NCBI GenBank assembly: GCA_023460315.1
Contig: JAEWQO010000138.1
Span: 1-64,000 of the forward strand
DNA from: Actinomycetes bacterium
GTDB lineage: Bacteria > Actinomycetota > Coriobacteriia > Coriobacteriales > Eggerthellaceae
DNA length: 64,000 bases
Reading direction: 5' to 3'
This document shows, one piece after another, positions 1-8,340 of the stretch (the stretch's first letter is position 1; each line of letters opens with the position of its first letter). A program made the translations under genes and the position numbers. Below the pieces are notes generated by a model that worked only from the letters and a program-made list of their open reading frames with translations, ran no database searches and had not been told where the DNA came from.

Positions 1-1
1 C

Positions 2-76
2 GATCTGGACCATCGCATGCGACATCATAGGACAGGAGAGCTTTTCTCTGGTTCTCATGTCAAGAATCTGGTGTAA
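2..76 (+). CDS. Possible 3' end of a plus-strand gene entering from the left edge
   Basis: One plus-strand frame is open from the edge to TAA at 74-76 and would end a protein in ...GELFSGSHVKNLV. It is followed by a perfect 8-bp inverted repeat at 89-107. No family is recognised. An inserted element that broke the molybdoenzyme gene would give this picture, but 25 codons are too few to be sure that this is coding. Confidence 0.25.
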   Translation, partial: DLDHRMRHHRTGELFSGSHVKNLV

Positions 77-88
77 CCATCTACCGCA

Positions 89-107
89 CCACAGGCAGAG
101 CCTGTGG
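89..107. terminator. 8-bp perfect hairpin at the molybdoenzyme break point
   Basis: CCACAGGC, loop AGA, GCCTGTGG, followed on the plus strand by GTTTCTC. It lies 5 bases beyond the premature stop of the molybdoenzyme fragment and 12 bases after the possible plus-strand stop at 76. It could be a terminator for that left-hand gene or the end of an inserted element; it lacks a strong T run. Confidence 0.4.
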
Positions 108-112
108 GTTTC

Positions 113-712
113 TCATATGGCGCTAAACATGCGCTGTGAGTTGCAGATGGCGCTGTGTAGATAGTTCGGGCTGCCATGCACATTCAGGAAACGGCGGCCC
201 ATCGTTCCGAGCACCGCATAGAACTGCGGCGATAAAACACCATAGGACCTGGCACCATACTGCTCCTTCTGTTCAAGCAGCTTGGCGGCGATGGCATCCA
301 TAGCTTCATCCCACGTGCAGCGCTCGAACTTGCCTTCGCCCTTCTCGCCGACGCGTTTCATCGGATACAGAATGCGGCCCGGCGCGTACAGTACAGCCAT
401 GGCCGCATTGCCTTTGGCGCACAGGCTGCGGCTGCCGCGTCCCCAGTTGTTCCCGGCCTCGGGGTTGCCTTCGACATTTATCCAACGACCATCCTTGACG
501 TAGCATAACGTAGAGCAGTGTGTGCGGGCTGGTCCGCACATTTGGCACCATGCGTGACGAACTTCCACTTCTCCCGTTTCGACGCCAGCCTCTCCGGCAG
601 GCGACGGCTTGAGAGCCTGTTGACCCATGCAGCCAGAAAGCGCGACCATCGCGCCCAGACCAGCTGCGCCAGTCAAGAACGTGCGTCTCGTGAGCTTCTT
701 CTCTTGCATCAT
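113..712 (-). pseudogene. Molybdopterin-dependent oxidoreductase, N-terminal fragment
   Basis: Encodes 199 residues of a DMSO-reductase-family catalytic subunit, which is normally 700-900 residues and reduces or oxidises a small substrate outside the membrane. Visible: a twin-arginine signal (LTRRTFLTGAAG) followed by a lipobox-like LSGC near residue 28, the cysteine cluster binding the N-terminal 4Fe-4S centre (WCQMCGPARTHC with a later SLC), and the start of the molybdopterin domain to ICNSQRMFSAI, where the cysteine is a likely Mo ligand. A TGA at 113-115 then ends the frame and the downstream sequence no longer resembles the family, so the gene is truncated. Start chosen at ATG 712 or the adjacent ATG 709, behind GGAGGAG. 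Family call is firm; whether any product is made is unknown. Confidence 0.8.
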
Positions 713-1295
713 GCTCCTCCTCCGATCTTCCTCGGTCCCTCTCCTGCTTTTCCACAACCCCCTCTGCAAGACCCTTCAAGTCAACTCGGACACACGAATC
801 TAAGCTTTTCCGCTGCTCTGCAAGAGGAAAGCACACCCAAGGCGAAACATGCCCCTCGAGTCAACTCGATTGTCTTGGAATGGATTGCCGATACCGCTGA
901 TATGCTAAAAAAGCATCCCCATAAGACCAACTCCCCTTCTCCCCTGTTCAGTCTTATTGAACTATTGTCATAGTGTCATAGTTTTTTATATTAATCAAGA
1001 GACGACTTTATTCTAATTAATGACAATGACAAAGAGTGAAATAGGAGAAAGAGCTCTGATTGTCCTAATCGCGTTTGTCGCACGCATACAGCTCCTCCGA
1101 AAGCTTCAAGCTTTTGGCAGCGTCGGGGAATCGGCGACCTACATTCTTCATATTCAGAACCAACACCGGACAACAAGGTCAGAGCCAACGCCAGACAACA
1201 AGGCCAACCGCATTTGCCCCTCCCCCCGAGGCTCCCGCATCACGTGCGATGTCGGCGCAGCCGACCGCCCTTCCGTGCCAGCGCGGGGAAAAGCA
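713..1295. other. Intergenic region, no gene recognised
   Basis: No reading frame here resembles a protein family. The centre (about 930-1030) is AT-rich and should hold the promoter of the truncated molybdoenzyme gene. It contains an 8-bp tandem duplication TGTCATAG at 966-981. Two 22-bp near-identical direct repeats lie at 1160-1181 and 1185-1206. Confidence 0.5.
1160..1206. repeat. Two 22-bp direct repeats, 25-bp period
   Basis: Copies at 1160-1181 and 1185-1206 share 19 of 22 bases around the core GACAACAAGG. All three differences are transitions. They lie about 90 bases beyond the 3' end of the TRIC-family gene. Function unknown; a decayed tandem duplication is the simplest view. Confidence 0.6.
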
Positions 1296-2060
1296 CTACT
1301 TCCCCTTGCGTTTGCCGTCTCGCCCCCGGCGGGTGTTGCCATGCAAGAACAAGCTTGTCGCAAGCCGCTTCAAAGACCCGACCCTCCGCGAGACATGCGG
1401 GGTCAGATCTGCTTCGCACGTGGTCTTCCAATCGAAATAGACGCTGAGATAGCGCAAAAACACCGAGATGAGCACACAGGCGACACCCGCGATCACCACA
1501 GGGCACCCGACAAACGCCAACATGACAAAGGCAAACGATCCTGCCAAACCGGCCACCGCATAGAAGTTTGACTGCTGAAAGATGCCCGGCGTCTCGCCCA
1601 CGCATATGTCACGCAGCGCGCCGCCCCCGACTGCCGTGATGGCACCAAGAATGACAGAGATGACCATGCCCTGATCGCTGGCAAAGGCCTTGCTGGCTCC
1701 GGCAAGCGCGAACAAGCCAACCGACACGGAGTCGGCAAAGAACACGGTGGCATCGAGGTGTCGAAACAAGCCTCTGAAATAGAACACGAACCCGCACAAC
1801 GCGATGCAGATCAGAATGAGGTCAGGGTGAGAGGTGAAATACATGCCCCGATCCTGCAGCAACACATCACGAATGATGCCGCCGCCATATCCCGCCACCA
1901 GCCCGAGCACGACCGTGCCGATGATGTCGAGCTTTCGGTCGCACGCGAACAGGGCTCCGGTCAGAACGCCGACGAGAACAGAAAAATAATCGATGCCCCA
2001 TGGCACCGTCAGCACCTGTCCTTCAGAAAAAGCGGCTTCCACAAGCCCCGTGACATCCAT
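1296..2060 (-). CDS. TRIC/UPF0126-family cation channel protein
   Basis: A 254-residue integral membrane protein of the trimeric intracellular cation channel family (YadS/UPF0126), whose characterised members are monovalent cation channels. Two homologous halves are visible, each with the family's glycine-rich loop: GYGGGIIRDVLL near residue 60 and VGGGALRDICVG near residue 145, amid about seven hydrophobic segments. The C-terminus is a basic tail (RRGRDGKRKGK). ATG 2060 follows GAAAGG at a proper distance. It appears monocistronic between the truncated molybdoenzyme and ogt; nothing in the context says what ion or process it serves. Confidence 0.88.
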   Translation of the reverse strand: MDVTGLVEAAFSEGQVLTVPWGIDYFSVLVGVLTGALFACDRKLDIIGTVVLGLVAGYGGGIIRDVLLQDRGMYFTSHPDLILICIALCGFVFYFRGLFRHLDATVFFADSVSVGLFALAGASKAFASDQGMVISVILGAITAVGGGALRDICVGETPGIFQQSNFYAVAGLAGSFAFVMLAFVGCPVVIAGVACVLISVFLRYLSVYFDWKTTCEADLTPHVSRRVGSLKRLATSLFLHGNTRRGRDGKRKGK

Positions 2061-2147
2061 GCGAGCCTTTCGGACGATGATCCCTGAAACCCTTTCATGA
2101 GCCCGCTGGGATTATACCGTCCCTTCCGCCCAAAGTCGTCTCAAACG

Positions 2148-2678
2148 CTATAATGCCGTGCCTTTCGTCGGAACCTTGAATCGAGACGTCTCGACGCCCT
2201 CAAGCTCGAGCAAGGTGAGCTTATTCGCCAGACCGCCCGCGTAGCCCGTCAGGCTTCCCCCCGCTCCCACCACACGATGGCAAGGCAGAATGATGGAAAT
2301 GGGGTTATGCCCCACCGCGCCGCCCACCGCACGCGCCGAGGCAGGCGAGCCGGTCCGATCGGACATGCGCCGCGCCAGATCGCCATAGGTGGTCACGTGG
2401 CCGTACGGAATCTCCGCAAGAAGATGCCAGACACGGCGGCGAAAGGTCGATCCCCGGGGGTCGACGCGGGGCAAGGGACCAGGATCGATCCCCTCGAAAT
2501 AGCGAGAGAGCCAGGCGCGCGTCTCAACCAAGACCGGCAGGTCGGAGCGCTGCTCCGCGTCGTCAAGCGTCGCCTCGAAGTACTTCTGCCCCTCAAGCCA
2601 CAGGCCAATAAGCGCATCGCCATCGCTCGCAACGGTAATGCGCCCAACAGGCGAGTCAAGCGTGTCTTTATAGTCCAT
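2148..2678 (-). CDS. ogt: Methylated-DNA--protein-cysteine methyltransferase
   Basis: A 176-residue suicide DNA-repair protein that transfers the alkyl group of O6-alkylguanine to its own cysteine. The active-site motif IILPCHRVVGAGG is intact near residue 133, and the upstream helix-turn-helix region (IPYGHVTTYGDLA) that reads DNA is present. Length fits the Ogt/MGMT class without an Ada domain. ATG 2678 is chosen because GGAAGGA lies 7-9 bases upstream; a longer frame to 2720 has no ribosome site. A 6-bp inverted repeat (CATTGA-GTT-TCAATG, 2718-2732) precedes it and may be regulatory. Stands alone, facing away from the helicase gene. Confidence 0.93.
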   Translation of the reverse strand: MDYKDTLDSPVGRITVASDGDALIGLWLEGQKYFEATLDDAEQRSDLPVLVETRAWLSRYFEGIDPGPLPRVDPRGSTFRRRVWHLLAEIPYGHVTTYGDLARRMSDRTGSPASARAVGGAVGHNPISIILPCHRVVGAGGSLTGYAGGLANKLTLLELEGVETSRFKVPTKGTAL

Positions 2679-3139
2679 AGGTTCATCCTTCCGGTTGACC
2701 GCATGCCCATGAAACCACATTGAGTTTCAATGCGCTAGCCATTTTCGGACCAGAAGACGGGCGCATCAACCAAGTTTCCTTTTTCCTTCTTCGCCTCCTG
2801 ACACCAAAAGACCCCGCTGAAAACAAGAATGTCAATCGGCACGCCTCCTTACGAGCGCTCGGAAGAGTTGAAGGACCGGTTTGGACATCCCGGACACCCG
2901 CTTTCCGAACACAAGGCGCAAACACTTGTGGAGAATCCCGCACAAACAGTGCCTTTTAAGAGATTCACGGCCCCTACGGATACGAGATGCTTCATACTGG
3001 AAAGCCGCTTCACACGAAATTCTTTCTCGCATCTCAACGTTCTTAGAGGTTTTGCCTAGCGTGCACGCGGAAAGCGGCTCATGTCAAGCGCAGGCACCGT
3101 GCAATAAGGCACGTGCAGACCCGAAGAGAACGGAATATC
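2679..3139. other. Divergent intergenic region, no gene recognised
   Basis: Separates the divergent ogt and DEAD-box helicase genes and must contain both promoters. No convincing small gene or known RNA family is seen. The 2718-2732 inverted repeat sits just upstream of ogt. A long 5' leader for the helicase is possible, as such genes often have structured leaders, but no specific fold could be established by eye. Confidence 0.4.
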
Positions 3140-4726
3140 ATGCAAACGAACTTTGCCGACCTCGGCTTATCTGAGGCCGCCCTTCGCGCCGTCGACCGTC
3201 TTGGCTTCGAAGAGGCCACGCCTGTCCAGGCAGCCACCATCCCCTTGATCCTGGAGGGACGTGATGTCGTTGCCGGCGCCAGCACCGGAACCGGAAAAAC
3301 AGCCGCCTTCCTCCTCCCCACCATGGCAAACATGGCCGGCACGAAGAAAGCGGGGCGCAAGCCACGCATGCTCGTCGTGAGCCCCACGCGCGAACTTGCT
3401 CAGCAGATCGCACGAACCTGCATGCAGATTGCAAAGACCACCGGACAATATGTCACCACCGTGTTCGGAGGTTCGTCCTACACCCCCCAGATCAAGGACC
3501 TCAAACGTGGCACCGACATCCTCATTGCCACACCGGGACGACTGAACGATCTCATCGATCGCGGCGTTGCCAAATTGGGTGAGATTGAGGTGCTCGTGCT
3601 CGACGAGGCCGACCGCATGCTTGACATGGGTTTTCTGCCCGACATGAAAAAGATCATCGCCCTGACGCCCGAAACGCGCCAGACGCTGCTGTTTTCGGCC
3701 ACCATCGATCACAGCATCATGAACAGCATAGGATCGCTGCTCAAGGATCCGGCCCTTGTCGAGATCGCCCACAAAGGCGAAACGGCCAAGACGGTCGAAC
3801 AGTTTGTCATGCCCATCGCCCACCGCAACAAACCGGAGCTTCTCCGCGCCGTGCTTGACGAGAAGGGCAGCGAACGAGTCATTGTGTTCGCACGCACGAA
3901 GCACCGCACCGAAGAGTGCATGGAGATGCTGCGCGACAACGGCTATCGTGCCGAGTCCATCCATTCTGACAAGTCTCAGGGCCAGCGCCGCAAGGCGCTC
4001 GAGAACTTCCGGCGTGGCCGCACGTCCATTCTCGTAGCCACCGACGTGCTCGCTCGCGGAATTGACGTTGCCGACGTCGATCACGTCATCAACCTCGACC
4101 TTCCCGATTGCCCCGAAGACTATGTGCATCGCATCGGACGCACGGGCCGTGCGGGCGAGAGCGGCTATGCCATCTCATTCGTCAGCAGAGAGACGCGCAA
4201 CACCCTGCGAGACATCGAACGGCTCATCGGCAAGGAAATTCCACTCATGGAACTGGAGACCTATGAGCTTGACCCCAGCGTCCTGACCAAAAAGGACAAG
4301 GGTCGGCATCAGGGAGGCGCCGGCAAGCGCAACGGCTCCTATAACCGCCCGAAAGGTTCGTGGAACGGCTCCAAGCGATCCCCCGAGGGAAAACGCGCCG
4401 GAGACACGAACCGGCAGTCCGGCAGCGCCAGCAAGGATCGGACCTCCTCGCAACGTGCCGAAGGAGAGAGAAGACCGGGCGATTTCAACCGCAAGCCAGC
4501 GCGTAACGGCAGGCCCCAGGGAAACCGCGACCATGCACGCTCGGGAGCGCAAGGCGAAAGCAGGCGCTCGTCCGAAAAATCAGAGCGCCACGAGGGATCT
4601 TCGAACTATTCCAATGCCGCAAAACGAGCAGCTGCGACAAAGAAGGCCGAAGCTCGGTCGAACAAGCCCAAGAAGCAGCACAGCAAGGACGGCCAGAGCA
4701 CCTACGACTACAGCCGTTTCATGTAA
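3140..4726 (+). CDS. DEAD-box ATP-dependent RNA helicase (RhlE-like)
   Basis: A 528-residue RNA helicase acting on structured RNA in ribosome assembly or mRNA turnover. All core motifs are visible: Q motif (ATPVQAATIP), Walker A ASTGTGKT, the DEAD box in VLDEADRM, SAT in FSATID, and HRIGRTGRAG. The core ends near residue 390; the remaining ~135 residues are a basic, Gly/Ser/Asn/Arg-rich disordered tail, typical of RNA-binding extensions in RhlE and CsdA types. Start is ATG 3140 (MQTNFADLG). It ends against a strong bidirectional hairpin facing the XRE regulator gene. Assignment to RhlE rather than CsdA or DeaD is tentative. Confidence 0.93.
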   Translation: MQTNFADLGLSEAALRAVDRLGFEEATPVQAATIPLILEGRDVVAGASTGTGKTAAFLLPTMANMAGTKKAGRKPRMLVVSPTRELAQQIARTCMQIAKTTGQYVTTVFGGSSYTPQIKDLKRGTDILIATPGRLNDLIDRGVAKLGEIEVLVLDEADRMLDMGFLPDMKKIIALTPETRQTLLFSATIDHSIMNSIGSLLKDPALVEIAHKGETAKTVEQFVMPIAHRNKPELLRAVLDEKGSERVIVFARTKHRTEECMEMLRDNGYRAESIHSDKSQGQRRKALENFRRGRTSILVATDVLARGIDVADVDHVINLDLPDCPEDYVHRIGRTGRAGESGYAISFVSRETRNTLRDIERLIGKEIPLMELETYELDPSVLTKKDKGRHQGGAGKRNGSYNRPKGSWNGSKRSPEGKRAGDTNRQSGSASKDRTSSQRAEGERRPGDFNRKPARNGRPQGNRDHARSGAQGESRRSSEKSERHEGSSNYSNAAKRAAATKKAEARSNKPKKQHSKDGQSTYDYSRFM

Positions 4727-4770
4727 GGCTCCAGCAGCACCTCGCTGACGAATCATTCAAGGTTCAAACA

Positions 4771-4805
4771 CATGAAAGGCGCCGGGATTCCCGGCGCCTT
4801 TCATG
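4771..4805. terminator. Bidirectional terminator hairpin
   Basis: Two perfectly complementary 17-base arms (CATGAAAGGCGCCGGGA and its reverse complement) around a single T, lying between the convergent helicase and XRE regulator genes. It can end transcription from both sides. Confidence 0.8.
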
Positions 4806-4858
4806 GAGGTACCCCTCATGCCATGCCCCGCCTTGCGAGACGACTCAAACCGGACGGC

Positions 4859-5914
4859 CTACCCTACCTCAACGTCAATAGGCTGCGACGAGTCTTTGGA
4901 GCGCGCCCGATTTCGCCACCAATGAGAAAGGCTGTGAACGAGCCATTCGACCAGGGGAATAGTCAGAAACACAACCCATGCCGGATGCCATTCGTTCAAC
5001 ACGAATGCCTTATAGCAAAACCAGGTGACCACCCCGATGGGATACACGCCCGCAACGAAAGGAGCGAGGCGGCGGCGGGCAATGGCATGGCCAAGCATAT
5101 AATAGACAGGAATGCTGAAAAACAAGAACAGACCCATCCCCCAGGCGTCCGCAAACACACCCAACAGCACATAGGCAAGGACGATCGCCAAGGGATAGGG
5201 GAACTTCATCCAGAGCCTTTCGAATCGACTCATGCGATGGCGCCACCAAGGGGTTCCGCCGTCTCCGCCGGGTCCATACGTGGGCCGCACATTCTCCACC
5301 GTTTCATAAGGCTCTCCATTGACCGTGAAGCCATAGGATGCGCCCGCGCCAGAGTCGCCGTCGCCCTGCGCACAGCGTCCGGAATCCTCGGACGAGCGAT
5401 CCTTGACCTTCACGCCCTCCCACCCCACGTGGACTTCCTCGCCCTTCTTGTTGTCTTTCACATGGACCCCGTCATGCCAAGAAACATGCACATAGTCATC
5501 ACCGTCGAGCACGTGGATGCCATCAAACCCGATATGGACCTTCTTCTTGTCCTCCTTGTCGGATTCGGTCCCTTGCGGCTGGGCCGTTTCGGGGTCAACG
5601 TCGTCCGCCGTCCCCGAACGGCTCGTCGGGCCAGCCTTGGACCATCCCTCGGACCCTTCTTCTCCACCCCCGGGGCCAGCCCCTTCCGGATCACCGACAT
5701 GCCCTGCGTTTTCGTCGGCATAAAGAAGCTCATCAAGCGAGACGCCATAGAGCTGCGCCAGCGCTATAAGGTTATCGGTGTCCGGAGACGATTCCGAACG
5801 TTCCCATTTCGACACAGCTTGGCGGGACACGCCCAACTGCTCAGCCAGTGCCTCCTGCGAAAACCCTGCCTGCTTCCGACGTACCGCCAGACGTTGCGCG
5901 ATCTCCACGTTCAT
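4859..5914 (-). CDS. XRE-family regulator with tandem repeats and membrane helices
   Basis: A 351-residue protein. Residues 1-65 are a typical HTH_3 domain (LAEQLGVSRQAVSKWERSES). A Gly/Glu/Pro-rich linker follows (about 70-120), then three tandem units of 12 residues at 126-137, 142-153 and 161-172 following V-H-(I/V)-x-(F/W)-x-G-(I/V)-x-V. The C-terminal third (about 240-330) has four hydrophobic segments. It therefore looks like a DNA-binding protein tethered to the membrane, perhaps sensing an envelope state; that role is inference. ATG 5914 is chosen behind AGAAAGG. It is monocistronic and convergent with the helicase gene. No characterised homologue with this architecture is recalled. 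Confidence 0.8.
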   Translation of the reverse strand: MNVEIAQRLAVRRKQAGFSQEALAEQLGVSRQAVSKWERSESSPDTDNLIALAQLYGVSLDELLYADENAGHVGDPEGAGPGGGEEGSEGWSKAGPTSRSGTADDVDPETAQPQGTESDKEDKKKVHIGFDGIHVLDGDDYVHVSWHDGVHVKDNKKGEEVHVGWEGVKVKDRSSEDSGRCAQGDGDSGAGASYGFTVNGEPYETVENVRPTYGPGGDGGTPWWRHRMSRFERLWMKFPYPLAIVLAYVLLGVFADAWGMGLFLFFSIPVYYMLGHAIARRRLAPFVAGVYPIGVVTWFCYKAFVLNEWHPAWVVFLTIPLVEWLVHSLSHWWRNRARSKDSSQPIDVEVG

Positions 5915-6075
5915 GCTCTGTGACCTTTCTCGTTTCATCCATCATAGCGTACTCAAAAGCCTACGGTAGCGAAAAACGAGGAGCGACCAATTCCAGTTTG
6001 AATTTTCCGCAACTTTGAGTTGCAAGTAATTTGAACAGGAATTATGTAAAAAACAAACACGAACTTGCCGCGACG

Positions 6076-7728
6076 TTATCGCCGACGGCAGATGTCGATC
6101 ACCACCCAGAGCGACAGAACAGCCGCTCCGGAATACCCAAAAAATGCCAGCACAGGCACGCCCAGCAACCGGGGTTCCATGTCCGACAGAGACACCATGC
6201 TGGAACCGATGAACAGTCCGGCGATGATGATTCCCATTGTCAGACGGTTGATGATCTTCGAAAACTTCATGAGGGGCGCGTCGGAGCCCAGCATTTCCAT
6301 ATTCATCTTCAGCTGCCCACGCGTGAGCATCTTGAGAGCATCGCCTGAATAGCGGGCGGCATCCAACATGCCGTACGTCGAAGAGCGCAGGGTGAGCGCA
6401 AGGTCTTCCATGGTGCGAACCAATTCGTCATGAGCCGTTTCCTTGCGGCTGACATGCGCATTGATGATGGATATCACGTTTTCGTTCGGCACGAGGGACG
6501 TGACGGTCCCCTCAAGCGTGACGATTCCCCGCGACACGCTGGTGATGGAAGGAGGCAGCGTCACGTGGCAGGACCGCGTGAGGGCAAAGATGTCACCCAA
6601 GAACAGGCCGATGTCAAGGGAAGCAACGTCACATGACCCATAGTCCTTCAACAGAAGATCGAGATCCGCAAGAAAACGCGTGTGATCGATGGCTGAATTG
6701 TCCTTCACGATCGCAAAGGACAGCAGGGCTTCTTTGAGCTCGGATGCGCTCCCCATTCCGACGGCATGGATGATGGTGCCGAATCCCGCACGGTCGCGGG
6801 GAGAAAGGCGTCCCATGATGCCCAGGTCGAGGTAAACGACCTTTCCCTTGCGGATGAGCACATTCCCCGGATGGGGGTCGGCGTGGAAAAATCCATGATC
6901 AAGTATCTGGGTGGCGTAGTTGTCGAGTATCTTCTCCCCTATTTCTGACAGGTCGTAGCCACCCGCGATGAGGGCATCCTTCGAAAGGATGGGAATGCCG
7001 TCAATGTATTCCATGACCAACACATATTCGCTGCAAAACGCAGGATACACGCGCGGGCAATCGATGAAGGCAACTGCGGCATTCAGGCGCGCAAATTCCT
7101 CGAGATTGGTGGCCTCACGGGCAAAATCGGTCTCCTCGAGAAACGTCGCCCACAGTTCCTCGACCACATCGCGCAAGTCGAGCATCTGCTCGTCCTTCAT
7201 GAAGCGCGACACTTGGCGCGCAACCATGCGCATGATATCGATATCCTGTGCCATGACGGCTTTGACGCCGGGGCGTTGGACCTTGACGGCCACCACGTCT
7301 CCGCTCACCAGACGGGCTTTGTGGACCTGCGCAAGCGAAGCGCTCCCCAAGGGCGTGGGGTCAATGGCATCAAAGATGTCGTCCTTCTGTTCGCCATAAA
7401 CGCTGTCAAGCGTCTGGAGTATCTCGTCGAACGGCAGAGGGTCGCATTCCATTCGCAGCTTTGACAGCTCCTTGCAATAGGCCTCCGGCAAAATCTCAGA
7501 CCGCGTTGAGAGCGTCTGCCCGATCTTCACAAAGCTTGGGCCAAGATCTTCCAGCATGGCGCGAAACTCCTCAGGAGAAAAGCCCCTGAGGAAATGATGC
7601 TTCTGAAGAATGCCGTATATCTCCCTCAGGCGATGGGCGCGTGCCTTGCGGCCCAAGTTGAACCGACCCTCAGGGTCGACTTCCGCACCTGAGTTGAAGA
7701 AGTATTTGAGCAGCGTGTTTTCCGCCAT
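6076..7728 (-). CDS. ABC1/AarF/UbiB-family atypical kinase
   Basis: A 550-residue protein of the UbiB/ADCK family of atypical kinases/ATPases, linked in other organisms to quinone synthesis or lipid homeostasis. Visible: the family KxGQ motif (SFVKIGQTLSTRSE, residues 68-71), the Ala-rich nucleotide loop (GSASLAQVHKA), the lysine in VAVKVQRPG, the catalytic DPHPGN and the DLG metal site. Two C-terminal hydrophobic helices (about 495-545) anchor it to the membrane, as in UbiB. It ends 20 bases after the phasin-like gene upstream, so the two are probably co-transcribed. Substrate in this menaquinone-type lineage is unknown. Confidence 0.92.
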   Translation of the reverse strand: MAENTLLKYFFNSGAEVDPEGRFNLGRKARAHRLREIYGILQKHHFLRGFSPEEFRAMLEDLGPSFVKIGQTLSTRSEILPEAYCKELSKLRMECDPLPFDEILQTLDSVYGEQKDDIFDAIDPTPLGSASLAQVHKARLVSGDVVAVKVQRPGVKAVMAQDIDIMRMVARQVSRFMKDEQMLDLRDVVEELWATFLEETDFAREATNLEEFARLNAAVAFIDCPRVYPAFCSEYVLVMEYIDGIPILSKDALIAGGYDLSEIGEKILDNYATQILDHGFFHADPHPGNVLIRKGKVVYLDLGIMGRLSPRDRAGFGTIIHAVGMGSASELKEALLSFAIVKDNSAIDHTRFLADLDLLLKDYGSCDVASLDIGLFLGDIFALTRSCHVTLPPSITSVSRGIVTLEGTVTSLVPNENVISIINAHVSRKETAHDELVRTMEDLALTLRSSTYGMLDAARYSGDALKMLTRGQLKMNMEMLGSDAPLMKFSKIINRLTMGIIIAGLFIGSSMVSLSDMEPRLLGVPVLAFFGYSGAAVLSLWVVIDICRRR

Positions 7729-7748
7729 GAAAGGACGACCTCAAACAC

Positions 7749-8138
7749 CTACGCTTCAGTAGCCGGCTGGGAGGAAGAGGGAGCACGCTGGCTTTCTGAA
7801 GCGGTAGGCGCGCCCGGCGTTTCCGGGGACGCGGTTTCGGGGCTGGCTTCCACGGTATTCGACCGTGCCGCGATCTCCGCCGCCTTCGCCGCAAACGATG
7901 CTCGCTCTTCGGGCGTCATGGCAGCCATCTGTGCCTCCAGCACATTGAGACGAACGGTGTCCGCCGCCTGCTCGGCCCTGTGCTTGAGTTCAGAATTGAC
8001 CTCTCTGCCCTGTTCGACGGTAATTTCTCCTTTTGCAATGAACTGATCGATCAGTTCCTTCGTCTTCTCGCCGGTGATGGCCATGGCCCCGACACCCGCC
8101 AAAAAGACATCCTTGAATCCATCGCTGATAGTGGCCAC
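7749..8138 (-). CDS. Phasin/PhaF-like helical protein
   Basis: A 129-residue, mostly helical protein. The N-terminal half (DGFKDVFLAGVGAMAITGEKTKELIDQFIAKGEI) fits the phasin-family/poly-hydroxyalkanoate-associated regulator pattern. It continues into a predicted coiled coil (about 45-90) and an Ala/Ser/Pro/Glu-rich disordered tail. GTG 8138 is chosen because AAGGAGG lies 5 bases upstream; a farther ATG would put this site inside the gene. It precedes the AarF-family gene by 20 bases, an arrangement suggesting that it helps localise or regulate that kinase. No polyhydroxyalkanoate genes are nearby, so storage function is not implied. Confidence 0.7.
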   Translation of the reverse strand: MATISDGFKDVFLAGVGAMAITGEKTKELIDQFIAKGEITVEQGREVNSELKHRAEQAADTVRLNVLEAQMAAMTPEERASFAAKAAEIAARSNTVEASPETASPETPGAPTASESQRAPSSSQPATEA

Positions 8139-8340
8139 GGAAGCCTCCTTCGCTCGCATTCAATCGCCGCACGGCGAGGTGCCGCGCAGCCTCATGCCTC
8201 CATGATGCACCAAATCGAACAAAAGGGCAAACGGACGCAACGCTGCCAAGCAGCGAGGAAGAAGCCGCCACCACGCAGCTCATCCGAGAGACTTTTTGCG
8301 GGAAATCCCCCGCAACGCCAAATCGACACCTGATCGAGCG

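Noticed and set aside
89..115. Selenocysteine readthrough at the TGA of the molybdoenzyme fragment, with the adjacent hairpin as SECIS.
   Set aside because: The frame stays open to the edge, but the residues after TGA do not look like the family. The Mo-ligand position is already occupied by the cysteine in ICNSQ, and the 3-base loop lacks the G expected in a bacterial SECIS.
1020..1571. Plus-strand open frame of 183 codons.
   Set aside because: Mostly antisense to the TRIC-family gene and low-complexity upstream sequence; no ribosome site.
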